Below, in pieces: positions 25,214 to 33,407 of a stretch of DNA of 64,000 bases (position 1 is its first letter; each line of letters opens with the position of its first letter). This DNA comes from Mesorhizobium sp. M7A.F.Ca.US.008.03.1.1. GTDB lineage: Bacteria > Pseudomonadota > Alphaproteobacteria > Rhizobiales > Rhizobiaceae. Location: assembly GCF_003997495.1 (NCBI RefSeq), contig NZ_RZRU01000023.1, positions 33,264-97,263 on the forward strand. Reading direction: 5' to 3'. The translations under genes were made by a program, and so were the position numbers. A model generated the notes under the pieces. That model ran no database searches. It was not told where the DNA came from and saw only the letters and a program-made list of their open reading frames with translations.

Positions 25214-25921
25214 GTGGCTGCGGGCGCGACCCTCATCACCTTCGACAAGGTCTGGAAGAGCTATGGCCAGGGCGAGGCCAAGGTGCATGCGCTGGCCGGC
25301 GTCGACCTTGCGATCGGGCGCGGCGAATTCGTCGCCATCATGGGTCCGTCCGGCTCCGGCAAGTCGACCGCGATGAACATCATCGGCTGCCTCGACACGC
25401 CGACGGCCGGAACCTATTCCTTCATGGGCATCGACGCCGGCCGCCTCGACCGCAACCGCCGTGCCATGCTGCGCAACCTCTATGTCGGTTTCGTCTTTCA
25501 GGGTTACAATCTGCTGGCCCGCACCACGGCAGCCGAAAATGTCGAACTGCCGCTGATCTATCGCGGTGTTGCCGCGCGCGAGCGCCGCGACCTTGCCATG
25601 CAGGCGTTGGCGGAGGTCGGCCTTGTCGGCCGCGAGCACCACACGCCGGCAGAACTCTCCGGCGGACAGCAGCAGCGCGTGGCGATCGCACGCGCCATCG
25701 TCACCCGCCCGACCCTGCTTGTCGCCGACGAGCCGACCGGCAATCTCGACACCGCGCGCACGCACGAGATCATGGAGTTGCTGACCCGGCTCAACACCGA
25801 GCTTGGCCTGACCATCGCCATGGTCACGCATGAGGCCGACGTCGCCGAATATGCCGAGCGCACCATCCGCTTCCTCGACGGCCACGTCGCTTCTGACACC
25901 GCGAACCTGGAAATGGCATAA
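25214..25921 (+). CDS. MacB-type ABC transporter ATP-binding protein
   Basis: This 235-residue ATPase belongs to the MacB/LolD group. Walker A is GPSGSGKST near residues 40-48, the Q-loop lies in FVFQGYNLLARTTAAENVELP, the signature is LSGGQQQRVAIARA near residues 147-160, and Walker B is LLVADEPTGNLD near residues 167-178. In classical MacB the ATPase is fused to the permease; here it is a separate polypeptide, with the permease gene starting 2 bases later. Confidence 0.95.
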   Translation: MAAGATLITFDKVWKSYGQGEAKVHALAGVDLAIGRGEFVAIMGPSGSGKSTAMNIIGCLDTPTAGTYSFMGIDAGRLDRNRRAMLRNLYVGFVFQGYNLLARTTAAENVELPLIYRGVAARERRDLAMQALAEVGLVGREHHTPAELSGGQQQRVAIARAIVTRPTLLVADEPTGNLDTARTHEIMELLTRLNTELGLTIAMVTHEADVAEYAERTIRFLDGHVASDTANLEMA

Positions 25922-25923
25922 CC

Positions 25924-27141
25924 ATGATCTGGGAAACCGTCCGCCTCTCGCTCCGCTCGATCCGCCGCAACGTGCTGCGCTCGTTCCTGACCTTGCTCGG
26001 CATCGTCATCGGCGTTGCCGCCGTCATTGCCATGCTCACCATCGGCTCCGGCACCACGCAAAAGGTCAAGGCCGACATCTCCAAGCTCGGCAGCAATCTG
26101 CTGGTGGTCCGCTCAGGCCGCCCGGCCGGCCCAGGCGCTCCGGGCGGGCTCGATCAGGCGGTTCGTCCGCTGGCCGAAAAGGACCTGGCAGCACTCGTTG
26201 CGCATCTCAGCGGTGCGCGCGCGATTTCGCCGGCTTCGCAAAAGCAGGTCCGCGTCATCTTCGGCACCGAGAGCCTGACCTCGGGCGTCACCGGCACCGA
26301 CAGCGCCTATCTCGACGCACGCGACTGGAAGCTGGTGTCGGGCCGCCCGTTCAGCGATTCCGAAACCCGCTCGGGCACCGGCGTGTGCCTGATCGGCGAG
26401 ACGGTGCGCCAGCAATTCTTCGGCGCCGGCGATCCGGAGGGCGAGATCATCCGCGTCAACCGCACCTCCTGCAAGATCATCGGCTTGCTCGAGCCCAAGG
26501 GCTATACCGGCTTCGGCCAGGACCAGGACAATGTCGTGCTGATGCCGCTGCATGCCTATCAGCGCCGCATCGCCGGCAACCGCGACATCGACAACATCTA
26601 CATCGCCGCCGACGACCGCACGCCGACCAGCGAATTGCAGCCGCGCGTCGAGGATATTTTGCGCGATGCGCGCCGCATCACGCCGGACCGCGAAAGCGAT
26701 TTCGCCATCCGCGACATGACCCAGATCGCCGACGCCATGGCCAGCGCCACCACCACCATGACCGGCATGCTGGGCGCGGTCGCCGGCGTCAGCCTGCTGG
26801 TCGGGGGCATCGGCATCATGAACATCATGCTGGTGTCGGTCACCGAGCGAACGCGCGAGATCGGCATCAGGCTCGCCATCGGCGCGCATGAAAAGCACAT
26901 CCTCATCCAGTTCCTGGTCGAGGCAACGGTGCTGTCGCTGCTCGGCGGCATCATCGGCATCCTGATCGGGCTGGCGCTGGCCGGCCTCGCCGCGGTGACG
27001 CTGACCATTCCCTTCGCGCCCAGCCCGGCCGTCATCCTGCTCGCCGTCGGGTTTTCGGCGCTGATCGGCATGGTGTTCGGCTTCTTCCCGGCGCTGCGCG
27101 GCGCCAGGCTCGATCCGATCGACGCGCTCAGGCACGAATAG
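25924..27141 (+). CDS. MacB-type ABC transporter permease
   Basis: This 405-residue permease has the MacB topology: one N-terminal membrane helix (about residues 20-42), a large periplasmic domain (about 45-275), then three helices in the FtsX-like C-terminal domain. GGIGIMNIMLVSVTERTREI near residues 293-312 is the family hallmark, followed by EIGIRLAIGAHEKHILIQF. With the adaptor and ATPase it forms a complete inner-membrane export unit. Confidence 0.95.
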   Translation: MIWETVRLSLRSIRRNVLRSFLTLLGIVIGVAAVIAMLTIGSGTTQKVKADISKLGSNLLVVRSGRPAGPGAPGGLDQAVRPLAEKDLAALVAHLSGARAISPASQKQVRVIFGTESLTSGVTGTDSAYLDARDWKLVSGRPFSDSETRSGTGVCLIGETVRQQFFGAGDPEGEIIRVNRTSCKIIGLLEPKGYTGFGQDQDNVVLMPLHAYQRRIAGNRDIDNIYIAADDRTPTSELQPRVEDILRDARRITPDRESDFAIRDMTQIADAMASATTTMTGMLGAVAGVSLLVGGIGIMNIMLVSVTERTREIGIRLAIGAHEKHILIQFLVEATVLSLLGGIIGILIGLALAGLAAVTLTIPFAPSPAVILLAVGFSALIGMVFGFFPALRGARLDPIDALRHE

Positions 27142-27147
27142 GGCGAC

Positions 27148-27166
27148 CCGGCCGGAACGCGGCCGG
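27148..27166 (+). terminator. GC-rich hairpin after the MacAB-like operon
   Basis: CCGGCCG at 27148-27154 pairs with CGGCCGG at 27160-27166 just after the permease stop. Only a short TTTT follows about 10 bases later, so it is a weak or factor-dependent terminator at best. Confidence 0.35.
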
Positions 27167-27272
27167 CACCCACCCGGTTTTGCACAGCCTTCGAAGTTTC
27201 CACCTTGCCCCGCCACTGTCGCCGCACCGTTCGCGATGCTAGGGCAATTGACCTTGGGTGGAGGAACGGCGG

Positions 27273-27515
27273 ATGAGCAAGAAGGCGCGACTGATCCTGG
27301 CGATGGTCATCATCGAGGCCTTCCTTGCAGGCATCTGGTGGTATCTCGCCCGCTACGGCATGGCCAATCCCGATCGCGTCACCGCTGATTTCCAGGCAGT
27401 CGTCGGCCGGACCATGGGAATGGCGATGGGCGGCTTGCTCGGCATCGGTTTTATCCTGTTCCTCGTCGCCGCCCGCAACGATCGCAAGGACGCGCAGAAC
27501 AAGACGCGCCCTTAA
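27273..27515 (+). CDS. Small membrane protein of unknown function
   Basis: This 80-residue protein has two hydrophobic helices, at about residues 6-26 and 47-67, joined by a short loop, and a charged C-terminus. The ATG at 27273 is preceded by TGGAGG at proper spacing. I do not recognise the family. It follows the MacAB-like operon after a 131-bp gap and overlaps the convergent NUDIX gene by 4 bp. Confidence 0.75.
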   Translation: MSKKARLILAMVIIEAFLAGIWWYLARYGMANPDRVTADFQAVVGRTMGMAMGGLLGIGFILFLVAARNDRKDAQNKTRP

Positions 27516-28228
27516 TCCATGTTTGCGAAATGCCACTCGATCAGCGGCTTCATGTGTGGCGAGAGCCCATCCGGCAAGTCGGCGGCATGGCGGATGATCA
27601 CGGGCTCCTCGATCTCCGGCTCGTTCTCGGTGGCGACGAAGGCACTGATGCGCCTGGCGATCTCGTCGGCGGGTGCCGTCTGGTGATAGCGGCGGAAGAT
27701 CACTGTGCCGCTGTTGGTCGACATGGCGTGGTATCGCTTGCCGCGTTCCGCACCTGACAGGTCGAGACCGGTTTCCTCGCGCACCTCGCGGATCATGTTG
27801 AAATCGACATCGACCAGCCCATCGCGAAAATCGACAGGCTCGAACGAGCCGGCGGCGAAATAGACGCGGCCGGCGTTGACCGTATGCCGCCCCATGCGGA
27901 TCGCCACCAGCGCATTGTCGCCGGCCACCAGCATGGCATGGGCATAGGCATGCTCGGCGCCCGAATTCTCGCGCCGCTTCCGCCACAGCATGAAGGTCGA
28001 GTAGTTGACCGCATGGCAGCGGCCGACCAGACGGCTGTCGCGGTAGGCCAGTTGCGACAGCAGCACCACCATGCCGTCGAACAGCGCCGGATTGGCAGCG
28101 ATTTCGTGCTGCCAGTTCTCGGCGATCGCCGCTTCATTGTCCCTTGCGAAAGGGTGCGGACCGGGATCGAGCCGGACGTCGACGGCGTCGACCGGCAGGA
28201 TGACATTGCGGGGCAGGTCGAAGCTCAT
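27512..28228 (-). CDS. NUDIX hydrolase family protein
   Basis: This 238-residue protein carries a recognisable NUDIX helix REVREETGLDL near residues 145-155, preceded by the glycine-containing GSFEPVDF segment. NUDIX enzymes hydrolyse nucleoside diphosphate linkages, and the substrate here cannot be read. The N-terminal 100 residues are not a standard NUDIX part. It is followed on the same strand by no gene; upstream is the EEP-family gene 18 bp away, so both may be co-transcribed. Confidence 0.85.
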   Translation of the reverse strand: MSFDLPRNVILPVDAVDVRLDPGPHPFARDNEAAIAENWQHEIAANPALFDGMVVLLSQLAYRDSRLVGRCHAVNYSTFMLWRKRRENSGAEHAYAHAMLVAGDNALVAIRMGRHTVNAGRVYFAAGSFEPVDFRDGLVDVDFNMIREVREETGLDLSGAERGKRYHAMSTNSGTVIFRRYHQTAPADEIARRISAFVATENEPEIEEPVIIRHAADLPDGLSPHMKPLIEWHFANMD

Positions 28229-28246
28229 CTCGCGCTCTAACGCAGC

Positions 28247-29374
28247 TCAAGCCATATCCAGGGTGATGGCCACCGGACAATGGTCCGATGCCTTCGGCCG
28301 GTCCCAGCCGGCGCGCGGAAAGCGCTCCACTTCCTGCCCCGGCGGAAAGATGGTGCGCCAGGGCTGGCCGTTGCGGATGATGTCGGGAACGGCCGTCGCG
28401 TTGCTGGCGGCGAGCCCCTTCGACAGCAGGATGTAGTCGAGCTGGCACAGATGCCGCTCTTCCGGTCCGCGCGTGTGGTAAAAACTCCAGCGGTTCATCT
28501 CCGGCCGCCGCTCGACGACGTTCTCGCAGAAGCCGCCTGCTGTCAGCACGTTGATACAGGACAGGGCTTCGTCGACCACCTCGAAGCGATAGCCGTCGAT
28601 CGCGTCGCCGGCGACCTTCACGCGCTGGCGGTAATCATTCATGTCGCCGCAGATCGCCCAGCGTTTGTCGGCGGCCCCACTTTTGTCAGCGGTGTCCCCA
28701 CCGAAGCGCTCCTCGATGATGCGGCGCACGGCCTGCGCCTCTGCGATGCGCACCGGCATCGTCGCCTCGCGCCCGTCGAGCCCGTTGCGCGGCGAGCCCA
28801 TCGACTTGAAATGCACGAGATAGAGCGTCAGCGGCACGCCGCCCACGGTGACGTCGATCTCCAGGCAGTCGCGCCGGAAAATGCGCTCATTGGCCTGATT
28901 GCCCAGTGCCTCGAGTTCCGGCGTGTGCAGTCCGAACTGCTCGTAAGTGACGTAGGCGTGGCTGGTCATGCGCACGAATTCGATCGGCTGGCCCTGCGCG
29001 GTCTCATTGCGCATCATCACGGCCACGTCGATGCCGCGCGAATCATTGCCAGATGTGGTGTATTTCTGCCGGTAGCCCTGCCCCACCATCTTGAACAGAT
29101 AGCCGTATTCGAAGGCTTTCAGCGCCTCGATGTTGTCGACCTCCTGCATGCAGATGATGTCGGCCCGGGTGGCAGCGATTGCCAGCGCCGTCAGTTGGCG
29201 CGTGTCGTCGGACTGGGCGATGGCGCGGGCCTGCTCCAGAATCCTGTATTCCGCCTCGCTCTGGATATCGAACAGCGCCAGCGTTCGATCCTCGTTGAGC
29301 TGGTTGCGATAGCCGGAAAAATCGAACCTGTTCATCAGGTTCTCGACATTGAAGGTGGCAAGGCGCAGCGACAT
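28247..29374 (-). CDS. Endonuclease/exonuclease/phosphatase family protein
   Basis: This 375-residue protein has the EEP (DNase I-like) fold. It shows LATFNVENLMNR near residues 4-15, IICMQEVDNIEAL with the metal-binding glutamate near residues 70-82, CGDMND with the Asn/Asp pair, and a C-terminal KASDHCPVAI with the catalytic histidine. It has no signal peptide. The start at 29374 places the first strand correctly; an upstream start at 29410 is possible. It may act on nucleic acid or phosphoesters, but the substrate is unknown. Confidence 0.88.
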   Translation of the reverse strand: MSLRLATFNVENLMNRFDFSGYRNQLNEDRTLALFDIQSEAEYRILEQARAIAQSDDTRQLTALAIAATRADIICMQEVDNIEALKAFEYGYLFKMVGQGYRQKYTTSGNDSRGIDVAVMMRNETAQGQPIEFVRMTSHAYVTYEQFGLHTPELEALGNQANERIFRRDCLEIDVTVGGVPLTLYLVHFKSMGSPRNGLDGREATMPVRIAEAQAVRRIIEERFGGDTADKSGAADKRWAICGDMNDYRQRVKVAGDAIDGYRFEVVDEALSCINVLTAGGFCENVVERRPEMNRWSFYHTRGPEERHLCQLDYILLSKGLAASNATAVPDIIRNGQPWRTIFPPGQEVERFPRAGWDRPKASDHCPVAITLDMA

Positions 29375-29563
29375 GCCATGACCTTTGCCCGCAAGTGCTT
29401 CGGAAAACAAGCTCGCAGGACCGCCAGCTGAGATCGATTGGTCCTGGGCGCCTTCGCGTCATGGTTGACGGAACCTTTCCGTTCATCCGCCGTTCAGATG
29501 CAAACATCCATTGTTGCCCCATTCCTCGGGTGGGCGTGGGGCCTGTAACTCTTGGAGAGTGCA

Positions 29564-30127
29564 ATGAATTCGCTCTTTTCTTCCACGGTCAAATCGGGCC
29601 TGTTAGCACTCGGTATCCTCTCCGGCGTCACGGCACCGTCCGCCGCCGGGCCGATCATGCAGCCGGTCATGGCTATCCCCACCAGCACGGCGGCGCCGAA
29701 TGTCACGCCGGTCCGCGATAGCTGGGCGGGCGGCAACAACCGTCAGTTCAACAACGACAATTGGAGATGGCGCCGGTCGGGCAATTGGGACGGCGGCCGT
29801 CGACACTGGCACGGCGGCGGCGGTAACTGGAATGGTGGAGACAACTGGCGTTGGCGCCATCATCGCCATCACTATCGCGGCGGCCGTTATTACGATGACG
29901 GCGCGAGTGCCGCGATTCTCGGCCTTGGTCTGGGGCTTGGCCTCGGCAGCATGTACAACAACTACGACTACTATGACCGGCCGGCGCCGCGCCGCTACTA
30001 CCGCGCGGGACGGCTTTCGAGCGCCCATGTCCAATGGTGCTACAACCGCTACCGGTCGTACCGGGCCTACGACAACACCTTCCAGCCCTACAACGGCCCG
30101 CGCCAGCAATGCTACTCACCCTATTGA
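29564..30127 (+). CDS. BA14K family protein
   Basis: This 187-residue exported protein has a signal peptide (about residues 1-28), a Gly/Trp/Arg/His-rich middle, a short glycine-leucine hydrophobic stretch near residues 116-126, and a C-terminal BA14K domain with HVQWCYNRYRSYR and a second cysteine near the end. Brucella BA14K is an immunoreactive protein linked to surface polysaccharide. The start has GGAGAG just upstream. The role here is unknown but probably envelope-related. Confidence 0.88.
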   Translation: MNSLFSSTVKSGLLALGILSGVTAPSAAGPIMQPVMAIPTSTAAPNVTPVRDSWAGGNNRQFNNDNWRWRRSGNWDGGRRHWHGGGGNWNGGDNWRWRHHRHHYRGGRYYDDGASAAILGLGLGLGLGSMYNNYDYYDRPAPRRYYRAGRLSSAHVQWCYNRYRSYRAYDNTFQPYNGPRQQCYSPY

Positions 30128-30162
30128 TGAGCTGGCCTGTAGCTGAACTGACCGACAAAATG

Positions 30163-30192
30163 AAAAAACGGCGCCACGTGGCGCCGTTTTTT
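30163..30192. terminator. Bidirectional rho-independent terminator
   Basis: A GGCGCCAC/GTGGCGCC hairpin is flanked by A6 on the left and T6 on the right. It can therefore terminate both the BA14K gene reading right and ilvC reading left. Confidence 0.92.
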
Positions 30193-30233
30193 GTTCATGG
30201 AAGCCGCTGTTTTCGAGCGCTTGTGGATTTCGC

Positions 30234-31253
30234 TCAGTTCTTCGCCTTGTCGACCAGCTTGTTCTTGGAAATCCACGGCATCATCGCGCGCAGCTTGGCG
30301 CCGACTTCCTCGATCTGGTGGCTGTCATTGTTGCGGCGGATGCCTTTGAAGCGCGACATGCCGGCGCGATATTCCTGCATCCACTCCGAAGTGAACTTGC
30401 CGGTCTGGATGTCCTTCAGCACGCGCTTCATCTCGGCCTTGGTCTCGGCGGTGATGATGCGCGGACCCGATACGTATTCGCCCCATTCGGCGGTGTTCGA
30501 GATCGAGTAGTTCATGTTGGCGATGCCGCCTTCATAGATCAGGTCGACGATCAGCTTGACCTCGTGCAGGCACTCGAAATAGGCCATCTCAGGCGCGTAG
30601 CCGGCTTCCACCAGCGTCTCGAAGCCAGCACGGATCAGTTCGACCAGACCGCCGCACAGCACGACCTGCTCGCCGAACAGGTCGGTCTCGCATTCCTCGC
30701 GGAAATTGGTCTCGATGATGCCCGAACGACCGCCGCCGACGCCACAGGCGTAGGACAGCGCCAGGTCGAGCGCATTGCCCGAGGCATCCTGGTTGACGGC
30801 GACGAGGCACGGCACGCCGCCGCCCTTCTGGTATTCGCCGCGCACCGTGTGGCCTGGCCCCTTCGGGGCGATCATGACGACGTCGACCGTCGACTTCGGC
30901 TCGATCAGGCCGAAATGCACGTTGAGGCCATGCGCGAAGGCGATAGCGGCACCATCGCGGATGTTCGGCGCGATCTCGTTTTTGTAGATGTCGGCCTGCA
31001 GTTCGTCCGGCGTTGCCATCATCATCAGGTCGGCCCATTTGGCGGCGTCCGCCACGCTCATCACCTTGAGCCCGTCGGCCTCGACCTTCTTGGCGGTCGC
31101 CGAGCCGGCCTTGAGGCCGATAGCGATCTCCTTGGCGCCGGAATCCTTGAGGTTGAGCGCATGCGCCCTGCCTTGGCTGCCGTAGCCGATGATGGCGACC
31201 TTCTTGCCCTTGATCAGATTGAGATCGGCATCACGATCGTAATAGACGCGCAT
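30234..31253 (-). CDS. ilvC: Ketol-acid reductoisomerase (class I)
   Basis: This 339-residue enzyme isomerises and reduces 2-acetolactate in valine and leucine synthesis, or acetohydroxybutyrate for isoleucine. The NADPH-binding motif GYGSQGRAHALNL lies near residues 23-35. Mg2+ ligands appear in the C-terminal knotted domain (EEWSGP-like region replaced here by AEWGEYVSGPR). Length is that of class I enzymes. It is monocistronic or co-transcribed with the TetR gene 27 bp upstream. ilvI and ilvH lie 20 kb away, on the same strand. Confidence 0.97.
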   Translation of the reverse strand: MRVYYDRDADLNLIKGKKVAIIGYGSQGRAHALNLKDSGAKEIAIGLKAGSATAKKVEADGLKVMSVADAAKWADLMMMATPDELQADIYKNEIAPNIRDGAAIAFAHGLNVHFGLIEPKSTVDVVMIAPKGPGHTVRGEYQKGGGVPCLVAVNQDASGNALDLALSYACGVGGGRSGIIETNFREECETDLFGEQVVLCGGLVELIRAGFETLVEAGYAPEMAYFECLHEVKLIVDLIYEGGIANMNYSISNTAEWGEYVSGPRIITAETKAEMKRVLKDIQTGKFTSEWMQEYRAGMSRFKGIRRNNDSHQIEEVGAKLRAMMPWISKNKLVDKAKN

Positions 31254-31280
31254 TTTTGTCTTCCTTCCCGTTTTTACAAA

Positions 31281-31934
31281 TCAGAGGCCCTGCGGCCCGG
31301 TTTTTGCTCCATGAAGAGCGAGAAACTGTTGCGTCGCCCGCGCGGCATCGCCGCCGATCGCCGCCTCAGTCAATTCCAGCCGGTCGCCGAGCAGCAGACG
31401 GATCTGCACATCGCGGGCGACAAGCCCGAAAAAGGTGCGGAACGCCGTCTCGGCGTCCGCGAAATCCAAAAGCCCGGTCCGTCGGCCGGCCTCAAGCACC
31501 GGCTTCAGCCGTTTGGCCAATGCGAAGCGGCCGTTCTCCAGCACCACGGCACCGAGATTGTCCTTGCCGGAACCGGCATGACTGATCGCCACCCGATTGA
31601 GCGCGATCGATGTGTCGCTCGAAATCACCTTGAGCCAATCCGAGGCAAAGCGCTCAAGGCTTGCGGTCAGCGAGGCAAGATCGAGCCCCTTGCCGTCGAC
31701 CGGCGCCACCCGCACTTTCGAAGCCTGCCACTGCACAGTCGCCGTCAGCAACCCGTCGCGGTCGCCGAACCATTTGTAGAGCGTTTCCTTGGAGCAGCTC
31801 GCGCGGCGCGCCACGGCGGTCATGGTCAATTGATCGCCCTCCTCGACCAGCAGCCGCAACGCCGCGTCGAGCACGGCCTTCTGCCGCTCCGTCAGCGCTT
31901 CGCTGGTGTCGATCTCGGGCACGCTGTGCAACAC
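31281..31934 (-). CDS. TetR family transcriptional regulator
   Basis: This 217-residue regulator has the N-terminal TetR helix-turn-helix LTMTAVARRASCSKETLYKWFGD near its first 60 residues (only the pattern is given here) and a helical ligand-binding C-terminal domain. The GTG start at 31934 is preferred over 32027 because it follows AGAGAAG and because the 33-bp palindrome at 31971-32003 would otherwise lie inside the gene. It lies 27 bp upstream of ilvC on the same strand, so it may control itself and influence ilvC. Confidence 0.88.
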   Translation of the reverse strand: MLHSVPEIDTSEALTERQKAVLDAALRLLVEEGDQLTMTAVARRASCSKETLYKWFGDRDGLLTATVQWQASKVRVAPVDGKGLDLASLTASLERFASDWLKVISSDTSIALNRVAISHAGSGKDNLGAVVLENGRFALAKRLKPVLEAGRRTGLLDFADAETAFRTFFGLVARDVQIRLLLGDRLELTEAAIGGDAARATQQFLALHGAKTGPQGL

Positions 31935-31970
31935 GCTCTTCTCTCGAAAGGTCAGGCCACGGTCATTCCG

Positions 31971-32003
31971 ATATGCCGTACCGTACGTTACGGTTCGGCA
32001 TAT
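31971..32003. promoter_or_regulatory. TetR operator candidate (33-bp palindrome)
   Basis: Of 16 arm pairs, 14 are complementary around a central G at 31987. The half-site is ATATGCCGTACCGTA. It lies 37 bp upstream of the tetR GTG start, the usual place for an autoregulatory operator. Confidence 0.75.
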
Positions 32004-32082
32004 TGCGCATTCCAAGGCCACACGCAAGAGGAGGAGAGCAAAATATCTGTAAAGTGGATGGGCGTTGGCGCGACAAGCCCCG

Positions 32083-32541
32083 CTAGTCGCTGGCTGGCGG
32101 ATGGCGCAACCGTCCGAGCAATGCCGAGACCATGGTCAACTCATCCGCCGACAGTTTGGCGCCAACCAGTTCGGCGATCGAGCGCCCGTAGACAGCCCAC
32201 ATCTGGCGGCGTGTCTCTCGCCCTTGGGCCGCGATGCGGATGGTTTGGCCACGGCCGTCATCGGCCACCGGCAGTTTCTCGACGAGTCCATCGGCCTCGA
32301 GCCGGGCCAGCAGGCGCGAAATGTTGTATTGCGCAAACAGGGTGCGCTCGATGAGCTGGAACGGCCGCAGCCCGTCCTCGCCCGCCTCGGCGAGCTCATG
32401 CAGCACATCGTACCAGGCAAGCGGTGGCAGACCGGCGGTCTTCAACGCCTCTTCGGCGCTCTCCATCAGCTGGCGCGATACGCGCATCAGGCGAGCCCAG
32501 GCCTTGATGGCTTCGGGCGAAGGCGTGGCTTTCTCGGTCAT
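32083..32541 (-). CDS. MarR family transcriptional regulator
   Basis: This 152-residue winged-helix protein has the MarR layout: helical dimerisation ends and a central wing with LIERTLFAQYNISRLLARLE near residues 64-83 followed by GLVEKLPVADDGRG, the wing hairpin. It is divergent from a glutathione S-transferase gene with a 100-bp gap that contains two identical 12-bp palindromes. It probably represses both genes and responds to a small molecule. Confidence 0.92.
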   Translation of the reverse strand: MTEKATPSPEAIKAWARLMRVSRQLMESAEEALKTAGLPPLAWYDVLHELAEAGEDGLRPFQLIERTLFAQYNISRLLARLEADGLVEKLPVADDGRGQTIRIAAQGRETRRQMWAVYGRSIAELVGAKLSADELTMVSALLGRLRHPPASD

Positions 32542-32561
32542 GGCGCACCCTTAGACGATAG

Positions 32562-32620
32562 ATGCAATTGCATCAAGCTTGACGATTAATGCATGCGCGT
32601 CTAGATAGATGCAATTGCAT
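32562..32620. promoter_or_regulatory. Pair of MarR operator candidates
   Basis: ATGCAATTGCAT occurs twice, at 32562-32573 and 32609-32620, each perfectly palindromic and each preceded by TAG. A partial copy (TTAATGCATGC) lies between them. They sit in the divergent promoter region of the MarR and glutathione transferase genes. Confidence 0.8.
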
Positions 32621-32641
32621 TAACCTTGGAAAGCCGATCCG

Positions 32642-33388
32642 ATGAAACACGAAATCTGCAAACGCGCCGACAAGCTCATTCTTGTCAGCCATCACCTCTG
32701 CCCCTATGTGCAGCGCGCCGCGATTTCGCTGGCCGAAAAGGGCGTGCCGTTCGAGCGCGTCGATATCGACCTCGCAAACAAGCCGGACTGGTTCAAGGCG
32801 ATCTCGCCGCTCGGCAAGGTGCCGCTGCTGCGCGTGCAGCACGACAGCGCGGAAACGGTCATCTTCGAGTCGGCGGTGATCCTCGAATTTCTCGAGGAAA
32901 CGCAGGCCAATCCGCTGCACCCCGCCGACCCTTATGACCGCGCCCGGCATCGCGCCTGGATCGAGTTCGGTTCGGCAACCCTCAACGCCATAGGCCGGTT
33001 CTATTCGGCCTCGACCGAGGCCGGCTTCCTGGGCGAATCCAGCGCGCTGTCCGCCATGTTCGATCGTCTCGAAGCCGAGCTGGCGGACGAGCCTGGCGGA
33101 CCCTGGTTCGCCAGCAAGCACTTTTCGCTGGTCGACGCCGTTTACGGTCCGGTCTTCCGCTATCTCAATGCCTTCGACCGGATCGGTGATTTCGGCATCC
33201 TTGACGGCAAACCGCTCGTCCGCGCCTGGCGCAAAGCCTTGAGTGAACGCCCGTCGATCAAGCACGCCGTTGCGCCGGACTACCCGCAGCGCCTGCATGC
33301 CTTCCTGCAAGCCAAGGGATCGTACCTGTCGCGTCTCATTGGCCGAAGCGATCCGGTCAAACCGGTTGTACAAGCCCTATCCGCCTGA
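32642..33388 (+). CDS. Glutathione S-transferase family protein
   Basis: This 248-residue protein has an N-terminal thioredoxin-like domain with HHLCPYVQRAAISLAEKGV (residues about 17-35; a CPYV-type active site with Cys 20), the cis-proline segment GKVPLLRV, and ESAVILEFLEE, which binds the glutathione gamma-glutamyl group. A helical C-terminal domain follows. The Cys active site suggests an omega- or beta-like thiol transferase. GGAAAG precedes the ATG. It is controlled in all likelihood by the divergent MarR protein. Confidence 0.92.
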   Translation: MKHEICKRADKLILVSHHLCPYVQRAAISLAEKGVPFERVDIDLANKPDWFKAISPLGKVPLLRVQHDSAETVIFESAVILEFLEETQANPLHPADPYDRARHRAWIEFGSATLNAIGRFYSASTEAGFLGESSALSAMFDRLEAELADEPGGPWFASKHFSLVDAVYGPVFRYLNAFDRIGDFGILDGKPLVRAWRKALSERPSIKHAVAPDYPQRLHAFLQAKGSYLSRLIGRSDPVKPVVQALSA

Positions 33389-33407
33389 ACGGATTCGCTC
33401 GCAGCCG

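Noticed and set aside
30318..32354. A 678-codon open frame antisense to ilvC and the TetR gene
   Set aside because: It is a shadow caused by high GC at third positions of real genes; its translation has no domain-like order and runs across two clear genes and an operator.
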